The notes under the pieces were generated by a model that saw nothing but the letters and a program-made list of their open reading frames with translations, was not told the DNA's origin and ran no database searches. Position numbers and translations under genes: made by a program. From the NCBI GenBank assembly GCA_016283935.1, contig JAEENX010000007.1:77123-141122 (forward strand): 64,000 bases of DNA, given 5' to 3'. Below, piece by piece: positions 27,617-39,200 of this stretch (position 1 is its first letter; the number at the start of each line of letters is the position of its first letter). The stretch comes from Bacilli bacterium (GTDB lineage Bacteria; Bacillota_I; Bacilli_A; RF39; UBA660).

Positions 27617-27645
27617 ACTATACTACGTAATCATTCTATAGTCAA
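27617..27645 (-). promoter_or_regulatory. Sigma-A type promoter of the 27.2-27.6 kb RNA
   Basis: On the minus strand, TTGACT (27640-27645) and TATAGT (27617-27622) are spaced by exactly 17 bases. This predicts a start near 27610. It is among the closest matches to consensus that I saw in the window. Confidence 0.75.
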
Positions 27646-27713
27646 TAATATTTTTTAAATTTTTTTAATTAATTTACACATTATTTTTTTCTTTTCTATA
27701 TATATAATATATA

Positions 27714-27742
27714 TTTACAAAAAAATTATATTTTGTTATAAT
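27714..27742 (+). promoter_or_regulatory. Promoter of the coiled-coil gene
   Basis: TTTACA (27714-27719) and TATAAT (27737-27742) are spaced by 17 bases, about 30 bases ahead of the start codon at 27773. It is divergent from the RNA gene promoter, so the remaining bases of this long gap are a shared promoter region. Confidence 0.75.
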
Positions 27743-27772
27743 TTTTAAGAGAATACGAAAGAGGTTGTAAAC

Positions 27773-28549
27773 ATGAATGATTTAATAAAAGAAACTAACT
27801 CAACACTTGAAGAAGCAATTGTTAACCTATTTTCTTTAAAAACAGAAAATGAACATAAATTAACAGATTTATCTAAAGAAGTTGATAAGCAATTACAAAA
27901 TGTAAAAGAATATAAAGATTCATTTAACAGATCAAAAGATCAAATTGCTAAATGGAATGATGATATAAATGGATTTGAAGCAGATTATCAAAATCTTGTA
28001 GAAAAATTCCAAAACGATGAACTTCAAAATATCTTAGTAAGTGCTAACAAAGAAATTACTTTAAAGATTGATGAAAGAAAGAAAAAGATTAAAGATGAAC
28101 AAAATGAAATGAATAAGCTTATTCAAAAGGCATCAATCAGCAAACAAAAGTTAGTTAAGTTAACAGCTGAAAAGAAAGCTATTCAATTAAAGTTAGATTA
28201 TATATTAGATGCATATGAATTCTATAATAAAACTCTTTCAGATATAATTGAATACTCTACTTCTCATTCAGATGACTTATGTTCTTACTTTGGTGAATCA
28301 AAATCAAAAGAAGAACCAATCGAAGAAACTACTGAAGAAGTTGTTGAAGAAAGAAAAGAAGAAAAGAAAAACAAAAAAGATAAACATAAAGAATCAAAAG
28401 AAATCGAAATAGTTGAAGCTGAAGAAGATGTTGTTGAAGAAGAACCACAAACTGAAGAAGTTCAAGAAATTGAAATACATGAAGAACCAGTTGAAGAAGA
28501 AACTGATATGGATAATTTCTTCAATTTCGATGATTCAATTCCAGACTAA
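27773..28549 (+). CDS. Coiled-coil protein with acidic C-terminal tail
   Basis: I do not recognise this 258-aa cytoplasmic protein. Residues 5-165 form long helices with heptad patterns (coiled coil). Residues 175-250 are a low-complexity Glu/Val/Lys region (many EEVVEE and KKNKKDKHK runs), ending in a short MDNFFNFDD motif that may bind a partner. No membrane segment is visible. The promoter is strong and the ribosome binding site is GAGGTT. Coiled-coil plus acidic linker plus short terminal motif resembles cell-division or chromosome-associated adaptors, but this is a guess. Confidence 0.75.
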   Translation: MNDLIKETNSTLEEAIVNLFSLKTENEHKLTDLSKEVDKQLQNVKEYKDSFNRSKDQIAKWNDDINGFEADYQNLVEKFQNDELQNILVSANKEITLKIDERKKKIKDEQNEMNKLIQKASISKQKLVKLTAEKKAIQLKLDYILDAYEFYNKTLSDIIEYSTSHSDDLCSYFGESKSKEEPIEETTEEVVEERKEEKKNKKDKHKESKEIEIVEAEEDVVEEEPQTEEVQEIEIHEEPVEEETDMDNFFNFDDSIPD

Positions 28550-28553
28550 AATA

Positions 28554-28577
28554 AAAACGAGATTTAAATCTCGTTTT
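28554..28577. terminator. Bidirectional terminator
   Basis: A 12-bp perfect stem with no spare loop bases beyond the centre (AAAACGAGATTT arm) is flanked by A/T runs. It lies between the convergent coiled-coil gene and the methyltransferase gene. Confidence 0.8.
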
Positions 28578-28578
28578 T

Positions 28579-29463
28579 TTATTCTTCATATTTTTCTTTT
28601 TCCCATCTTGCATATATACCACATGGTAATACAAGATCAGAATCTTTCATAGGAATACCTACTTCATCACAGTCAATATAACCTTTATATTTTTCATTTA
28701 CAGTAAGCATTAAAACATCTTTTAATACATTCATAGATAATCCAGTAGTATACGAATTAATTAAGAACATAATAGGATCATCACTTAGTATTTGAGTACA
28801 TAATTCAACTAAATTATATAAATCAGATTCTATATTCCATATTTCTTTATTAGAACCTCTACCAAATGAAGGAGGATCCATAATGATGATGTCATATTTA
28901 TTTCCTCTTCTAATTTCTCTTTCAACAAATTTAACAACATCATCTACTAAGAATCTAATTGGTTTATCGCCTAATCCAGATGATCTAACATTTTCTTTTG
29001 CCCATTCAACCATACCTTTAGATGAATCAACATGAACTACTTCAGCTCCTGCTGATAAAGCAGCAACTGATGCACCGCCTGTATAAGCAAATAAGTTTAA
29101 TACTTTAACACTCTTTTTAGTACTATTAGCTATTTTATTTCTAATTATATTCCAATTATATGATTGTTCTGGAAATAAACCTGTATGTTTAAATCCCATT
29201 AATTTTAAATTAAATGTTAAATCTTTCCAAGAAACTGTCCAAGAATCATCCATATCTTTATTATAAACATGCCATTCTCCCCCACCAGTTTTACTTCTTG
29301 TATATTTAGCATCTACTGAGTCCCATAAACTCTTTTTAGATTTAACAGGCCATATTATTTGTGGATCTGGTCTTGATAATAATACTCCATTCCATCTTTC
29401 TAATTTTTGGCCACTTGCCATATCTAATATTTCATAATCTTCAAAGTCTTTTATAACTTTCAT
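28579..29463 (-). CDS. Class I SAM-dependent (rRNA) methyltransferase, RlmI/RlmK-like
   Basis: This 294-aa enzyme shows the SAM-binding motif LNLFAYTGGASVAAL, the acidic loop VVHVDSSKGMVEWAKEN and the catalytic motif DPPSFGRGSNKE, as in the COG1092 (RlmI/RlmK C-terminal) family that methylates rRNA cytosine or guanine. It lacks the N-terminal PUA domain of RlmI, so its target may differ. The ribosome binding site is AGGTG. It is followed closely on the same strand by no other gene; the upstream 29471 gene ends seven bases before its start, so they form one operon. Confidence 0.85.
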   Translation of the reverse strand: MKVIKDFEDYEILDMASGQKLERWNGVLLSRPDPQIIWPVKSKKSLWDSVDAKYTRSKTGGGEWHVYNKDMDDSWTVSWKDLTFNLKLMGFKHTGLFPEQSYNWNIIRNKIANSTKKSVKVLNLFAYTGGASVAALSAGAEVVHVDSSKGMVEWAKENVRSSGLGDKPIRFLVDDVVKFVEREIRRGNKYDIIIMDPPSFGRGSNKEIWNIESDLYNLVELCTQILSDDPIMFLINSYTTGLSMNVLKDVLMLTVNEKYKGYIDCDEVGIPMKDSDLVLPCGIYARWEKEKYEE

Positions 29464-29470
29464 AATACAC

Positions 29471-30082
29471 CTACTTTAATTTGATCTTATTTAAAAATCT
29501 TTGAGCTTTTAACATAGCTTTAATAGATATATTTACTCCATCTAATATTCCTATAATAATAAATAAGAATCCTAACATAATTGTTTGAATAGCAGAATCT
29601 TTAAATAAATTAACTGATATAACTACTCCAACAATAAGGAATAAACATAATAACATTGTTTCAATATAGAAAAAAGCATCTTTTCTTTCATGATAATAAT
29701 CAATAGTATATAGTTTGACTGTTGTCATTGATAAAACAAATACTAGAATTGATATAGCTAATACCATATGTTGGTCTTCAAAAAAACCACCTAATATAAT
29801 ATCAAGTGCACCAGATCCAGCACATGCAATAGTCATATATACTCTTTCAGAAGTCGGATTCTTTCCAACAACAATGTACTTAACTAGATTAACACAAGCG
29901 AACATCAAAAGTCCACTAACAAATATATTATTTGCATTAACATTATTCATTGCATCTAATCCATAGTATGCAGGAATAGTTAAATAAATAACTCCCATTA
30001 AAAATATTGCTACACTACAAAGTATACCAACATAGAAATTTTTCTTATTTTCACTTATCTTTTTACTCTTCTTTTTTAACAT
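29471..30082 (-). CDS. Multi-spanning membrane protein of unknown function
   Basis: This protein of about 203 aa has six membrane spans in three pairs, a layout also found in HdeD/DUF308-like membrane proteins. It has a Lys-rich cytoplasmic N-terminus and C-terminus (AQRFLNKIKLK). Three starts are possible (TTG, ATG, ATG); the last ATG (30082) is chosen because GGGTTG then has normal spacing, as in other genes of this window. It is co-transcribed with the downstream methyltransferase. Confidence 0.65.
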   Translation of the reverse strand: MLKKKSKKISENKKNFYVGILCSVAIFLMGVIYLTIPAYYGLDAMNNVNANNIFVSGLLMFACVNLVKYIVVGKNPTSERVYMTIACAGSGALDIILGGFFEDQHMVLAISILVFVLSMTTVKLYTIDYYHERKDAFFYIETMLLCLFLIVGVVISVNLFKDSAIQTIMLGFLFIIIGILDGVNISIKAMLKAQRFLNKIKLK

Positions 30083-30201
30083 GTTCATCAACCCATTCTA
30101 TTATCTAATTTAATAATACTTTTATGTACTTTAAAAGTCAATAGTTGCTTTACTTTTGGTACATATAAAACTATAATAATTAATAAGAAAGGATGAGAAT
30201 T

Positions 30202-30999
30202 ATGTTAGAAATTTTATTATCACTTATGGGACCTTTTATTATATTTTTATTATTAATAATATTATGTTCTATAAAACAAGTAAACGAATATGAAAGAGGA
30301 ATATTATTTGAATTTGGTAAATTTAAAAAAGTATTAAATCCAGGTTGGAATATAGTATTACCTATTATTCAATCTTTCCAAAAAATTGATATTCGTACTA
30401 AAGCTGTAGATGTACCTGAACAAGATGCAATCACAAGAGATAACGTTTCAATTAAAATCAATGCAGTCTTATACTACAAAGTATTTGATGCATCTAAAGC
30501 TGTTATAGCAGTTGAAAGATATCAATATGCTGTAGCACAATTAGCTCAAACTACAATGCGTAATGCTGTAGGTGCTGTATCATTAGATGAATTACTTTCA
30601 GAAAGAGATAAAATCTCAAATGAAATATGTGATATCATTGATAAAGCAACTGACCCATGGGGAATTAAAGTTGAAAACGTTGAATTAAAAGACATTAAAT
30701 TGCCAATGGAAATGCAAAGAGTTATTGCTAAAGCTGCTGAAGCTGAAAGAGAAAAAGCTGCAGTTATTACTAAATCTAAAGGTGAAGTTGAATCAGCTGA
30801 AAACTTAGCTAAAGCTGCTGAATTATTATCAAGTGCACCTGGTTCATTACACTTAAGAACATTATCAACATTAAACGATATTTCTTCAGATCAATCAAAT
30901 ACAATTATATTTGCAATTCCAATTGAAGTATTAAATGCATTTGGTCAATCTAATGTATCTAAAGCAGTTGATAAAGTTAAAGAAATTACTAAAAAGTAA
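30202..30999 (+). CDS. Slipin/stomatin (SPFH) membrane protein
   Basis: This protein of about 265 aa has an N-terminal hairpin membrane segment (about residues 1-25). The SPFH domain that follows shows VNEYERGILFEFGKFKKV, NPGWNIVLPI, VDVPEQDAITRDNV and TMRNAVGAVSLDELLSERD, then an Ala/Glu-rich coiled coil (AKAAEAEREKAAVITKSKGEVESAE). This is the bacterial slipin type (YbbK/p-stomatin relatives), which oligomerises on the membrane and organises microdomains. Such slipins are often paired with an NfeD protease partner, not seen here. ATG 30202 with ribosome binding site AAGGATG is preferred to the track start, which lies inside that site. Confidence 0.9.
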   Translation: MLEILLSLMGPFIIFLLLIILCSIKQVNEYERGILFEFGKFKKVLNPGWNIVLPIIQSFQKIDIRTKAVDVPEQDAITRDNVSIKINAVLYYKVFDASKAVIAVERYQYAVAQLAQTTMRNAVGAVSLDELLSERDKISNEICDIIDKATDPWGIKVENVELKDIKLPMEMQRVIAKAAEAEREKAAVITKSKGEVESAENLAKAAELLSSAPGSLHLRTLSTLNDISSDQSNTIIFAIPIEVLNAFGQSNVSKAVDKVKEITKK

Positions 31000-31007
31000 T
31001 TAATAAT

Positions 31008-31033
31008 AAAAAGGACTTATTTAAGTCCTTTTT
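31008..31033. terminator. Bidirectional terminator
   Basis: A 12-bp stem AAAAAGGACTTA and its complement with a 2-base loop lies between the convergent slipin gene and the 31017 gene. It overlaps the latter's last codons. Confidence 0.8.
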
Positions 31034-31832
31034 TCTTTTGTATAATACTTTTCTTATATTCACTTTCTAATACTTTTAAGAATATTTCTTTATGTTTATT
31101 AAATACTTCTTTTTTCTTATCATCCATTGTATGAACTAAATAATCTACTTTTGCAAGAATATCTGATTCAATATCTTTATTTAGTTCCATTAATAATGCT
31201 AATGGCCCACATCCATTTACATGTAAGAATGTAGCTACATTTAATAATTCATCTTCATTATACATTAACATATATTGAAATCTTTCACACATCTCTATAG
31301 CATTAGGAATATTATTAGTTACAAACCAATATCTTAATAAATCTTGTGTACTACATGTGCGTTCTATTTCGTCATAGTATTGACTTGTAATATAAAGACA
31401 TCCATTTTGAATAATATATTTATTTAATCCTTCATAATATTCTTCATCTAAATATTCAAACTCTTCTGGAAGACAATATTTTAATTCTTCTCTAGGAAGT
31501 TTCTTTGATTCAAAAAATTTCAAAAAATAGCTATCATTAAATATCTTAGCTTCATATCCTACAGCAATTAATTGTTCAAATAATTCTAAATCTCTTCTAT
31601 TATCAAGTTTAATCCATTCATTGCCATATGAATCATATCTTAAAGCATCATAAGACATATTAAGTCCACATATCATAAAATTAGCTTTATAAAAATCTAT
31701 TATCTTTTGTCTGTCTTGTTTAATTTTATTTTTATTTAATTCAATATATCTAGTAATACTTTCTTGTCTATAATCACTTTTAGAATCAATATATTCACTT
31801 ATAAAATTTCTAATATGATCTTTCTTTTCCAT
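31017..31832 (-). CDS. Soluble helical protein of unknown function
   Basis: I do not recognise this 271-aa protein. It is helical and rich in Tyr, Glu and Lys, without membrane segments. Several cysteines (CGLNMSYDALRY, ERTCSTQDLLRYWF, EMCERFQYM, NGCGPLALLMEL) are spread over the chain. The start has AGAGGGG as ribosome binding site. It stands alone between a slipin gene (convergent) and an SDR operon (same strand). Its Lys-rich end is encoded inside the terminator stem. No motif suggests a reaction. Confidence 0.65.
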   Translation of the reverse strand: MEKKDHIRNFISEYIDSKSDYRQESITRYIELNKNKIKQDRQKIIDFYKANFMICGLNMSYDALRYDSYGNEWIKLDNRRDLELFEQLIAVGYEAKIFNDSYFLKFFESKKLPREELKYCLPEEFEYLDEEYYEGLNKYIIQNGCLYITSQYYDEIERTCSTQDLLRYWFVTNNIPNAIEMCERFQYMLMYNEDELLNVATFLHVNGCGPLALLMELNKDIESDILAKVDYLVHTMDDKKKEVFNKHKEIFLKVLESEYKKSIIQKKKGLK

Positions 31833-31858
31833 AGCTATCCCCTCTAAAGTGATTGCTA

Positions 31859-32626
31859 TTATACATCTTTTTTATTGATTTTTCCACTTTGATAATTATA
31901 AATAAATTTCATAACTAATTTAATTGGTAAAAATCTTTGAATAAATGTCGCAAATTTTATTTTAAATGTTGGTACTATAATTAATTTGTTTTTAAACATG
32001 TTATCAATAGCATATTTAGCAACATATTCTGCACTTACACCTTTAGATGCAAATTCTCCATGTGCAACTTGATTAAATTCAGTTTCAACAGGACCTGGAC
32101 ATAATACACTTACATGTACATTAGAATTATCATGTTTTAATTCTTCATATATAGCTTCTGTTAATCTTAAAACATAATTTTTAGTAGCATAATAAGTTGA
32201 TAATTTAGGACCAGCAGAAAAACCTGCAGATGATGCTACATTTAAAATATAACCAGAATCTTTTTCTTTAAAATCAATTAAGAATTTCTTTGTTAAATAA
32301 TGTAACGATTTAATGTTTAAATCAATCATATTAAATTCAGTTTCTAAATCTGTTTTATCAAAATCACCAAATAAACCAAATCCAGCATTATTAATTAATA
32401 TATCTATGTCTTCATCTTTAACTGAATTATATAGTAATTCTAAATTATCATATAAGCTTATATCTAAAGGAATAACTTTTACATTTATATTTTTAAATTC
32501 CTTTTTCATTTTATCTAATCTACTTTTTCTTCTAGCAACTAATATTAAATCTATATCTTTAGATGCTAAATACTTGGCCATTTCATAGCCAATTCCAGAT
32601 GATGCTCCTGTTATTAGTGCTTTCAT
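31859..32626 (-). CDS. Short-chain dehydrogenase/reductase
   Basis: This 255-aa classical SDR shows the cofactor motif TGASSGIG (residues 6-13), an Arg-rich loop after the second strand (LVARRKSRLDKM) suggesting NADPH, NNAG, a catalytic Ser in NVASSAGF and YxxxK in STYYATKNYV. The PGPVETEF segment is typical for SDRs acting on lipid or acyl substrates. The C-terminal part is hydrophobic (KFATFIQRFLPIKLVMKFIY), which may bind the membrane. The start follows the 32627 gene directly, with GGAGGAAAAT as ribosome binding site, so they form an operon. Confidence 0.9.
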   Translation of the reverse strand: MKALITGASSGIGYEMAKYLASKDIDLILVARRKSRLDKMKKEFKNINVKVIPLDISLYDNLELLYNSVKDEDIDILINNAGFGLFGDFDKTDLETEFNMIDLNIKSLHYLTKKFLIDFKEKDSGYILNVASSAGFSAGPKLSTYYATKNYVLRLTEAIYEELKHDNSNVHVSVLCPGPVETEFNQVAHGEFASKGVSAEYVAKYAIDNMFKNKLIIVPTFKIKFATFIQRFLPIKLVMKFIYNYQSGKINKKDV

Positions 32627-33154
32627 TTATTTTCCTCCAACTCCTATTTTATTTAATACTTTTGAAACTGTTAAAGTAATACTATCAGCTTTTGTTAAAG
32701 CAACTTTCTTAAATATTGCTTTACCACCTACAGTCATTGAAGAAATAAATGCTGATACAATTATACTTATAATTGTACTATTAATACTAAATCTAGTACT
32801 GAAAGATATAGCTATCATAGCTCCTAAAGCACCAGATATAATACCACATACATCACCTACTATATCATTACAAACAGATGATATTCTACTACTATTCTTT
32901 ATTAAAAATAATCCTTGTTTAGCGCCTTTTATTTTCTTACTATTTAAAGCATGAAATGAAGCTTCATTTGCTGATATAACAGCTGTACCAATTACATCAA
33001 ATAATATACCAAATGCTATTGTAATAATTAATAAAATAGTTAATACTATTTCATTAAAAGTAGCTGCCATTACATTTGAAATAGCACTAAATATAATTGA
33101 TAGTATAAAAGTTAAAATAAATACAATAAAAATCCAATTATCATGTTTTTTCAT
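32627..33154 (-). CDS. DUF21/CorB-like four-span membrane protein without CBS domains
   Basis: This 175-aa protein has four hydrophobic spans. The segment VISANEASFHALNSKKIKGA, followed by a span and VGDVCGIISGALG, resembles the transmembrane DUF21 part of CorB/CNNM magnesium transporters. The CBS pair and CorC domain that normally follow are absent: the protein ends after the fourth span with VGGK. It may therefore be a minimal or divergent relative. It is co-transcribed with the SDR. Family assignment is moderate and substrate unknown. Confidence 0.6.
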   Translation of the reverse strand: MKKHDNWIFIVFILTFILSIIFSAISNVMAATFNEIVLTILLIITIAFGILFDVIGTAVISANEASFHALNSKKIKGAKQGLFLIKNSSRISSVCNDIVGDVCGIISGALGAMIAISFSTRFSINSTIISIIVSAFISSMTVGGKAIFKKVALTKADSITLTVSKVLNKIGVGGK

Positions 33155-33184
33155 ATAATCACCGTATGAATATTATAACATAAA

Positions 33185-33211
33185 AAAAGATATGTATTAC
33201 ACATATCTTTT
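33185..33211 (-). terminator. Terminator of the giant adhesin gene
   Basis: An 11-bp stem AAAAGATATGT/ACATATCTTTT with a 5-base loop is followed on the minus strand by T-rich sequence. It overlaps the last codons of the 33197 gene. Confidence 0.8.
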
Positions 33212-36200
33212 AAATATATTACGCTTACTTATTCTAATTAATAATAAAGTTAATATTATAATTGGAATAGATAATAAATAATACGTTTTAAACTCACCAG
33301 TTGATGGGTTTTCATCAACTTTAAGTATTTCTTCTTGTACTACTTCTTTAACTCTCTTCTTATATTTATAAGTTAAAGTTTGATCTACAAGTTCTACTTT
33401 ATAATTTGATGAACTTGGTGTTTCTACTAAAGTATATTCTTCTATATTTTTAGATATAGGAGTTATTAATGTTCCAACTAAATCATTAAATATTACTTGT
33501 TCACTTATTTCTTCATTTGTATCAATATCTAAATATTTAACAATTATATTTCTATATACTTTAACATCTGTTATACCAGATGTTTCTTTTATATTAGAAT
33601 TATTATCTAATACTATACTTCCTGAAACATTATTAATAATTGGTTCATTTATTTTAGCATCAAGGAATACTATCTTTATACCTTTAGTATATTCTTTTTC
33701 AGTAGATTCTAGGTTATCAACATTATCATTTATAATCCATGTAATTGTTCTTGTAGATGAATTATATGTACCTCCATCTAAATTAGATTTTTCTTCATCT
33801 ATTTTATATGGTAATACATCTTTTATAATTACTTTAGATTCACCTAAATAATTAGATGTTTTAAACTTATAAGTTATTTTAATATTAACTTCTTCATCAA
33901 CTTCACTTATTACTTCAGGAGCTTCTACTTCAATATTTGTTATTAAATCAGAATCAATCATTTCATAGTAATATACTACTTCAGTAACTTCTGATTTAAT
34001 AGTACCTTTATAATTACTTGGAGTAATCTTTAAAGTATAATTATCAGTTACATTAGATGAAGCTGAAGTTTCATACTCTTCTCCATATAATTTAAAGTAT
34101 TCTTCTTGAGTAGCTAATTCCTTATTAGTTTCATATTGTAAGTGTTTAACAACTAATTTATATTTTTCTAATACATTTATAGTATTTAAAGATTCTCTTG
34201 TATCAGATGTATTTTCAGCATTTAAAACACTTGTAACCTTAGCTTCATACCTTTTAGCACTTATTGGTACATTCTTATAAGTAACTTTTATATTATGTTC
34301 ATAATTATAAGTTTTTATATCTATAGTAGTCGTTGAATCAACATAATTCCATGTAATAGTTTTATTACTTGAATTATATGTTCCTCCATTTACATTAGAT
34401 TTATCAATATCTATTTCATATGGAAGTTCAACTACTATATTAGTACTATATTCGCCTATTAAATCTTTAACTGAACCCGAATAAGAAATCTTATAATCTA
34501 TAGATTCAAATCTGTTTTCAATAGATTCAGGTCCCGTCATATTAACAAATCCCATTAATACAGGTGTCTTCTTTTCATATAAATAAGTTACTATTGTTTC
34601 TTCAGCTAATATATTACCTTTATAATTGCTTGGTCTTGTTTTTAACTTATAATTTGCTGGTAATTTTTCACTTATACTAACTTCATAAGATTCATTGTAA
34701 TATTTTTCAAAGACATCATTATCAGCTAATACTTTATTAGTTCCATATTCTAAATGCTTAACTATAATTTTATATTTTTCTTTTATTTCAGTTGATGTTT
34801 CTTTATTAGAAGACATAGTTCCTAATTCATTTGAAATAGTACTTATATAATTAACATTTAATGTTAATACATCAATTGGAATGTTTTTATATACTAAACT
34901 AATATCATGACTAGTACTATAATTACCTACATTTGCTGTTGTTGTTTCATATGGAGTTGTCCATGTAATCTTCTTTGTTGAATTATTATATGTTCCTCCA
35001 TCTAAATTAGATTTAGTTAGATCTATTTCATATGGAAGTTCTATAACATCAGTAATTGTTCCTGATCCAATGAAATCTTTTACAGTAGAAGCACTTACTA
35101 TACTATACGTAATAGGATCTACTCTATGTTCAATTAAATCAGTAGATGTAATTGAAACATTACTTGTTAAATTTGGATTTTTCTTTTCATATAAATAAAT
35201 TACAACTGTTTCTTCTGATTTAACAGTTCCTTTATAATTATCTGGTCTTGTTTTTAATTTATAATTACCAGGTAAATTAGAAGACTCACCTACTTCATAT
35301 GATTCATTGTAATACTTATAATATGTATCAACTGGAGCAATTTCTTTATTAGTTCCATATTCTAAATGTTTAACTGTTATTTTATATTTTTCTTTTATTT
35401 CAGTTGACTTAGAAGCAGTCTTTTCAATTTGATTAATGTCATTTATATACTCACTTACATAATTAGCATCTATATTTAAAACACTTATTGGAATATTTTT
35501 ATAAACAATACTTATTTCATGACTTGTTGTAATTGTATTAATATCTACATTTTCAACATCAACTTCTTTTATCCAAGTTATTTCTTTATCATTTTTATCA
35601 TATGTTCCACCAGCTAAATTAGATTTAGTTGTATCTATTTCATATGGTAATTGAATAGTTTCTATTAATGCACTATAACCTAAATAATCTTTAACAGTAA
35701 CTGTACTATTAACTTTATAAGTTACAGATGCTGTTCTTGAATCAATAGTATCACTTCCGGTTATAATTATTTCATTTGTTAATACAGGTGTTTTCTTTTC
35801 ATATACATAAGTAACTGTTGTTTCTTCAGCCAATACATATCCTTTATAATTATCTGGTCTTGTTTTTAATTGATAGTTTCCAGGTAATGAAGAACTTATT
35901 CCATATTCATATGATTCATTATAATATTTATAATATGTTTCCTCAGGTGCTACAACTCTATTTTCTTTGTCTAAATGTTTAACTGTTATCTTATATTTTT
36001 CATTTATTTCAGTAGATGCAGATGCACTTGAAGATTTATCATTTAAATCATTACTGATTTTACTTGTATAAGTAGCAGTCATATTTCTTGCACTTATTGG
36101 TATATTTTTATATACAATTCTTACTTCATGTGAAGTATCAATTGAATTAATATCAGCAGATGTTGTTGAATATGATTTAGTCCATGTAATAGTTTTTCTA

Positions 36201-39200
36201 TAAGCATCATATGTTCCTCCTGTAAATAATGATTTACTTATATCTATTACATATGGAAGTTCTAATACTTCAGTAACTTTACCTGTTCCAATATATTCTT
36301 TTATAGTTGATGTACTAGAAAGATTATATGTTACTTGTTTAGTTCTATTATCAATTTCACTTGTACCAGTTATATTACTTTCACTTGTTAATACAGGTGT
36401 TTTCTTTTCATATAGATAAGTTATAACTGTTTCTTCAGCAAGAACATTACCCTTGTAATTATCTGGTCTTGTTTTTAATTTATAGTTGCCAGGTAATGAA
36501 GAACTTTCTCCATATTCATATGCTTCATTATAATATTTATAATATGTTTCTTCTGGAGCTATTACATTGTTTGTACCATCTTCTAAATGTTTAACTGTTA
36601 TTTTATATTTTTCATTTACAGTAGTATATAATCCATCTACGCTTCCTGTTCCACGTGGTACATCTGTTTGATAACTGCATCCATAACTTGCTTGTGCGGC
36701 AATTTCTCTATCACTAATTGGAACATTTTTATAAACAACACTTATTGTATGATCAGTTTCAAATTCATGTTTATCTACTGAATCAATATCAGTATTAACA
36801 TGCCAGTCAACTCTATTATTTTCAGAATCATATGTTCCACCATCTAAATCAGATTTAGTTAAATCTATTTCATAATGGAATGTAAAAGATTCACCATATC
36901 CATAAGTACCAATGTAATCCTCAATACTATAGTTTGTTTTAATTGAATAAGTTACAGCATCAGTTCTATGATCAATGGCCTCAGTTGCACTTCTAGTACT
37001 ATTAAAGGATACTATTGGATCTTTATATTTGTAATAATAATTAACTTCTGTTACACCTTTGCTAATTGTTCCATTTGGTTCATCTCCATCTGTTCTATAG
37101 AACACATAATTTGGAGGAAGACTATCACTTTGTGATGTAGTATAAGTCTTACCAAATAGAAGATTATCATATACTTCATCTGGAAGGAATGGAATAACTT
37201 GACCTTCAAGATAATGTTTAACAATTAATTTAGCTGGTAAAGATACTGTTGCAACATTTGAGTTTATTCCTACTACATCAGGAATGATGTTATTAGTTGA
37301 ATCTAATGCATTCCATTCAACCCATGAACCATTGTAAGTACGATATTTAGTACCACTTATTGCAGATGGAGATCTCATGATTACTTCTACATAAGTCAAA
37401 GTATCTTCAGGTAATACTGCTTTATTACCTGATCCATCTAAATATTCAAATGCTAATGATTTAACTTTAGATTTATCAGTCGAAGAATTATAAACTTTCC
37501 ATGAAGTATCACTTGATAAACTTCCTGGTTTATCATTTTCTGAATAATAAACTTTAACTGTATATCCTTGAGATTCAGCAAATGATGTGTCTACATCTTT
37601 AAATGTACCTTGGAAATAATTATTCTCACCTGCTGCTAAAACATAATTACTATCTCTCTTTATATACTTTTCTAATGAATCATATATAACCATATTAGTA
37701 ATTTTGTTTGCACCACTTCTAGCTCTTAATTTATAAGTATACTGATTATTTAAAGATACATTTACTTCTTCACCATAGTTATCTTTATCAGTCTTAGCAG
37801 TTGTTTTTAAACTTTGACTAGATTCTGTAGCTGTTGTAATTGTTCTATTAGAAACACTACGATATAAATACTCTTCTGTATCACCATTACCATTTACATC
37901 ATAAGAATCCTTTACATATCCATATTCGCCAGCTGTTCCCTTTTTAGTAAAGGAATCAATAAATGATTCAAGGGCAACATTTTTTCCATATTCACTTAAA
38001 GAATCACTATTTATATATGTTTTAAAATTAATATCCATAAAAGACATAGCTCCATAAGGATAATATACCCTGTTGGAATAATTTTTAAACCATGATAGAT
38101 CTAATGGATCATCATTTAAATCAATTGTAATTATTAACATTTGTCTATCAGAATCATTCCAATTATTAATTACTTCAAACGTCATATGTTGATTAATATA
38201 GTCTTTAAATTCATCAGAATTCATGTAACCACGATTTGTAGAGCGATATAAACTGTGATTTATTCCAGATTCAGCCCATGGACTAACATAAGAAACTTTT
38301 ACAGAAAATTCAGATTCATCATCTACATATAGTCCTTCCGACAATAATGCATATATTGTTTCTCCTTTATAATTATTAGATTGATCAGAAAAATGTAATG
38401 ATAAACCTCCTTCAGAATAATATAAATTATTATTCATATTTTTAAAAGGAATTAAATTAGCATATTGAAATGCATAACAATTTATTATTTTTCCAACATA
38501 ACTATAATATGTTCTTTTTAAATCTGTTCCAAAATGATTAAGATCATATTCATGTACGTAATCATAGCCATCTGATGTGGAATCAAGAGCAGTAGGACTA
38601 ATTAATTCGTTATCATTATAGACGGCCATCATTGGAGATATTCTGATAACATCATCTATGTCTAAATTAGTATCACTCAATCTTATAAAAGAATATGTAC
38701 TCATTGACATTGATAAATTATACTCGTGAATAGTAAAATAATAACCGCAAACCTTCTTTGGAAAATTTTCAAATATTTTCCCAGAGTTATTAAATGATTC
38801 ATATAAAGTATAATTATTTTCATTTTCATATCTAACATACAAATCAACCAAATATTTGCCATTTTTTATATTATTCCAATTACCATCTTTAAAATAATCT
38901 TGAAATAGTTTTGATTCATCTTCATTATACCCAGGAAATATAATTGTTTCATATCCGAATTCTTCGTCAGACAATTTTTTTTCAACACCATTTTTATACT
39001 TTATATATATGACATCGCTTCCTATTTGTTGTGTCAAAGTTCTTCTTGATGGATTTTTTAATTCATAATTTACTTGAAGAGGAATAATACCATTGTCTTT
39101 TCCTAATAAACTATAATCATAATTATTATCATACAATCTACCAGTAATATAATATTTAATTGAGTCTTCAAGTTTATATTTTGATAAATCAATATTATTA

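Noticed and set aside
33350-37250. Adhesin repeats as CRISPR array or DNA tandem repeat
   Set aside because: Similarity is at protein level with in-frame units of 70 and 100 residues; the DNA copies differ too much, and there are no short identical repeats with unique spacers.
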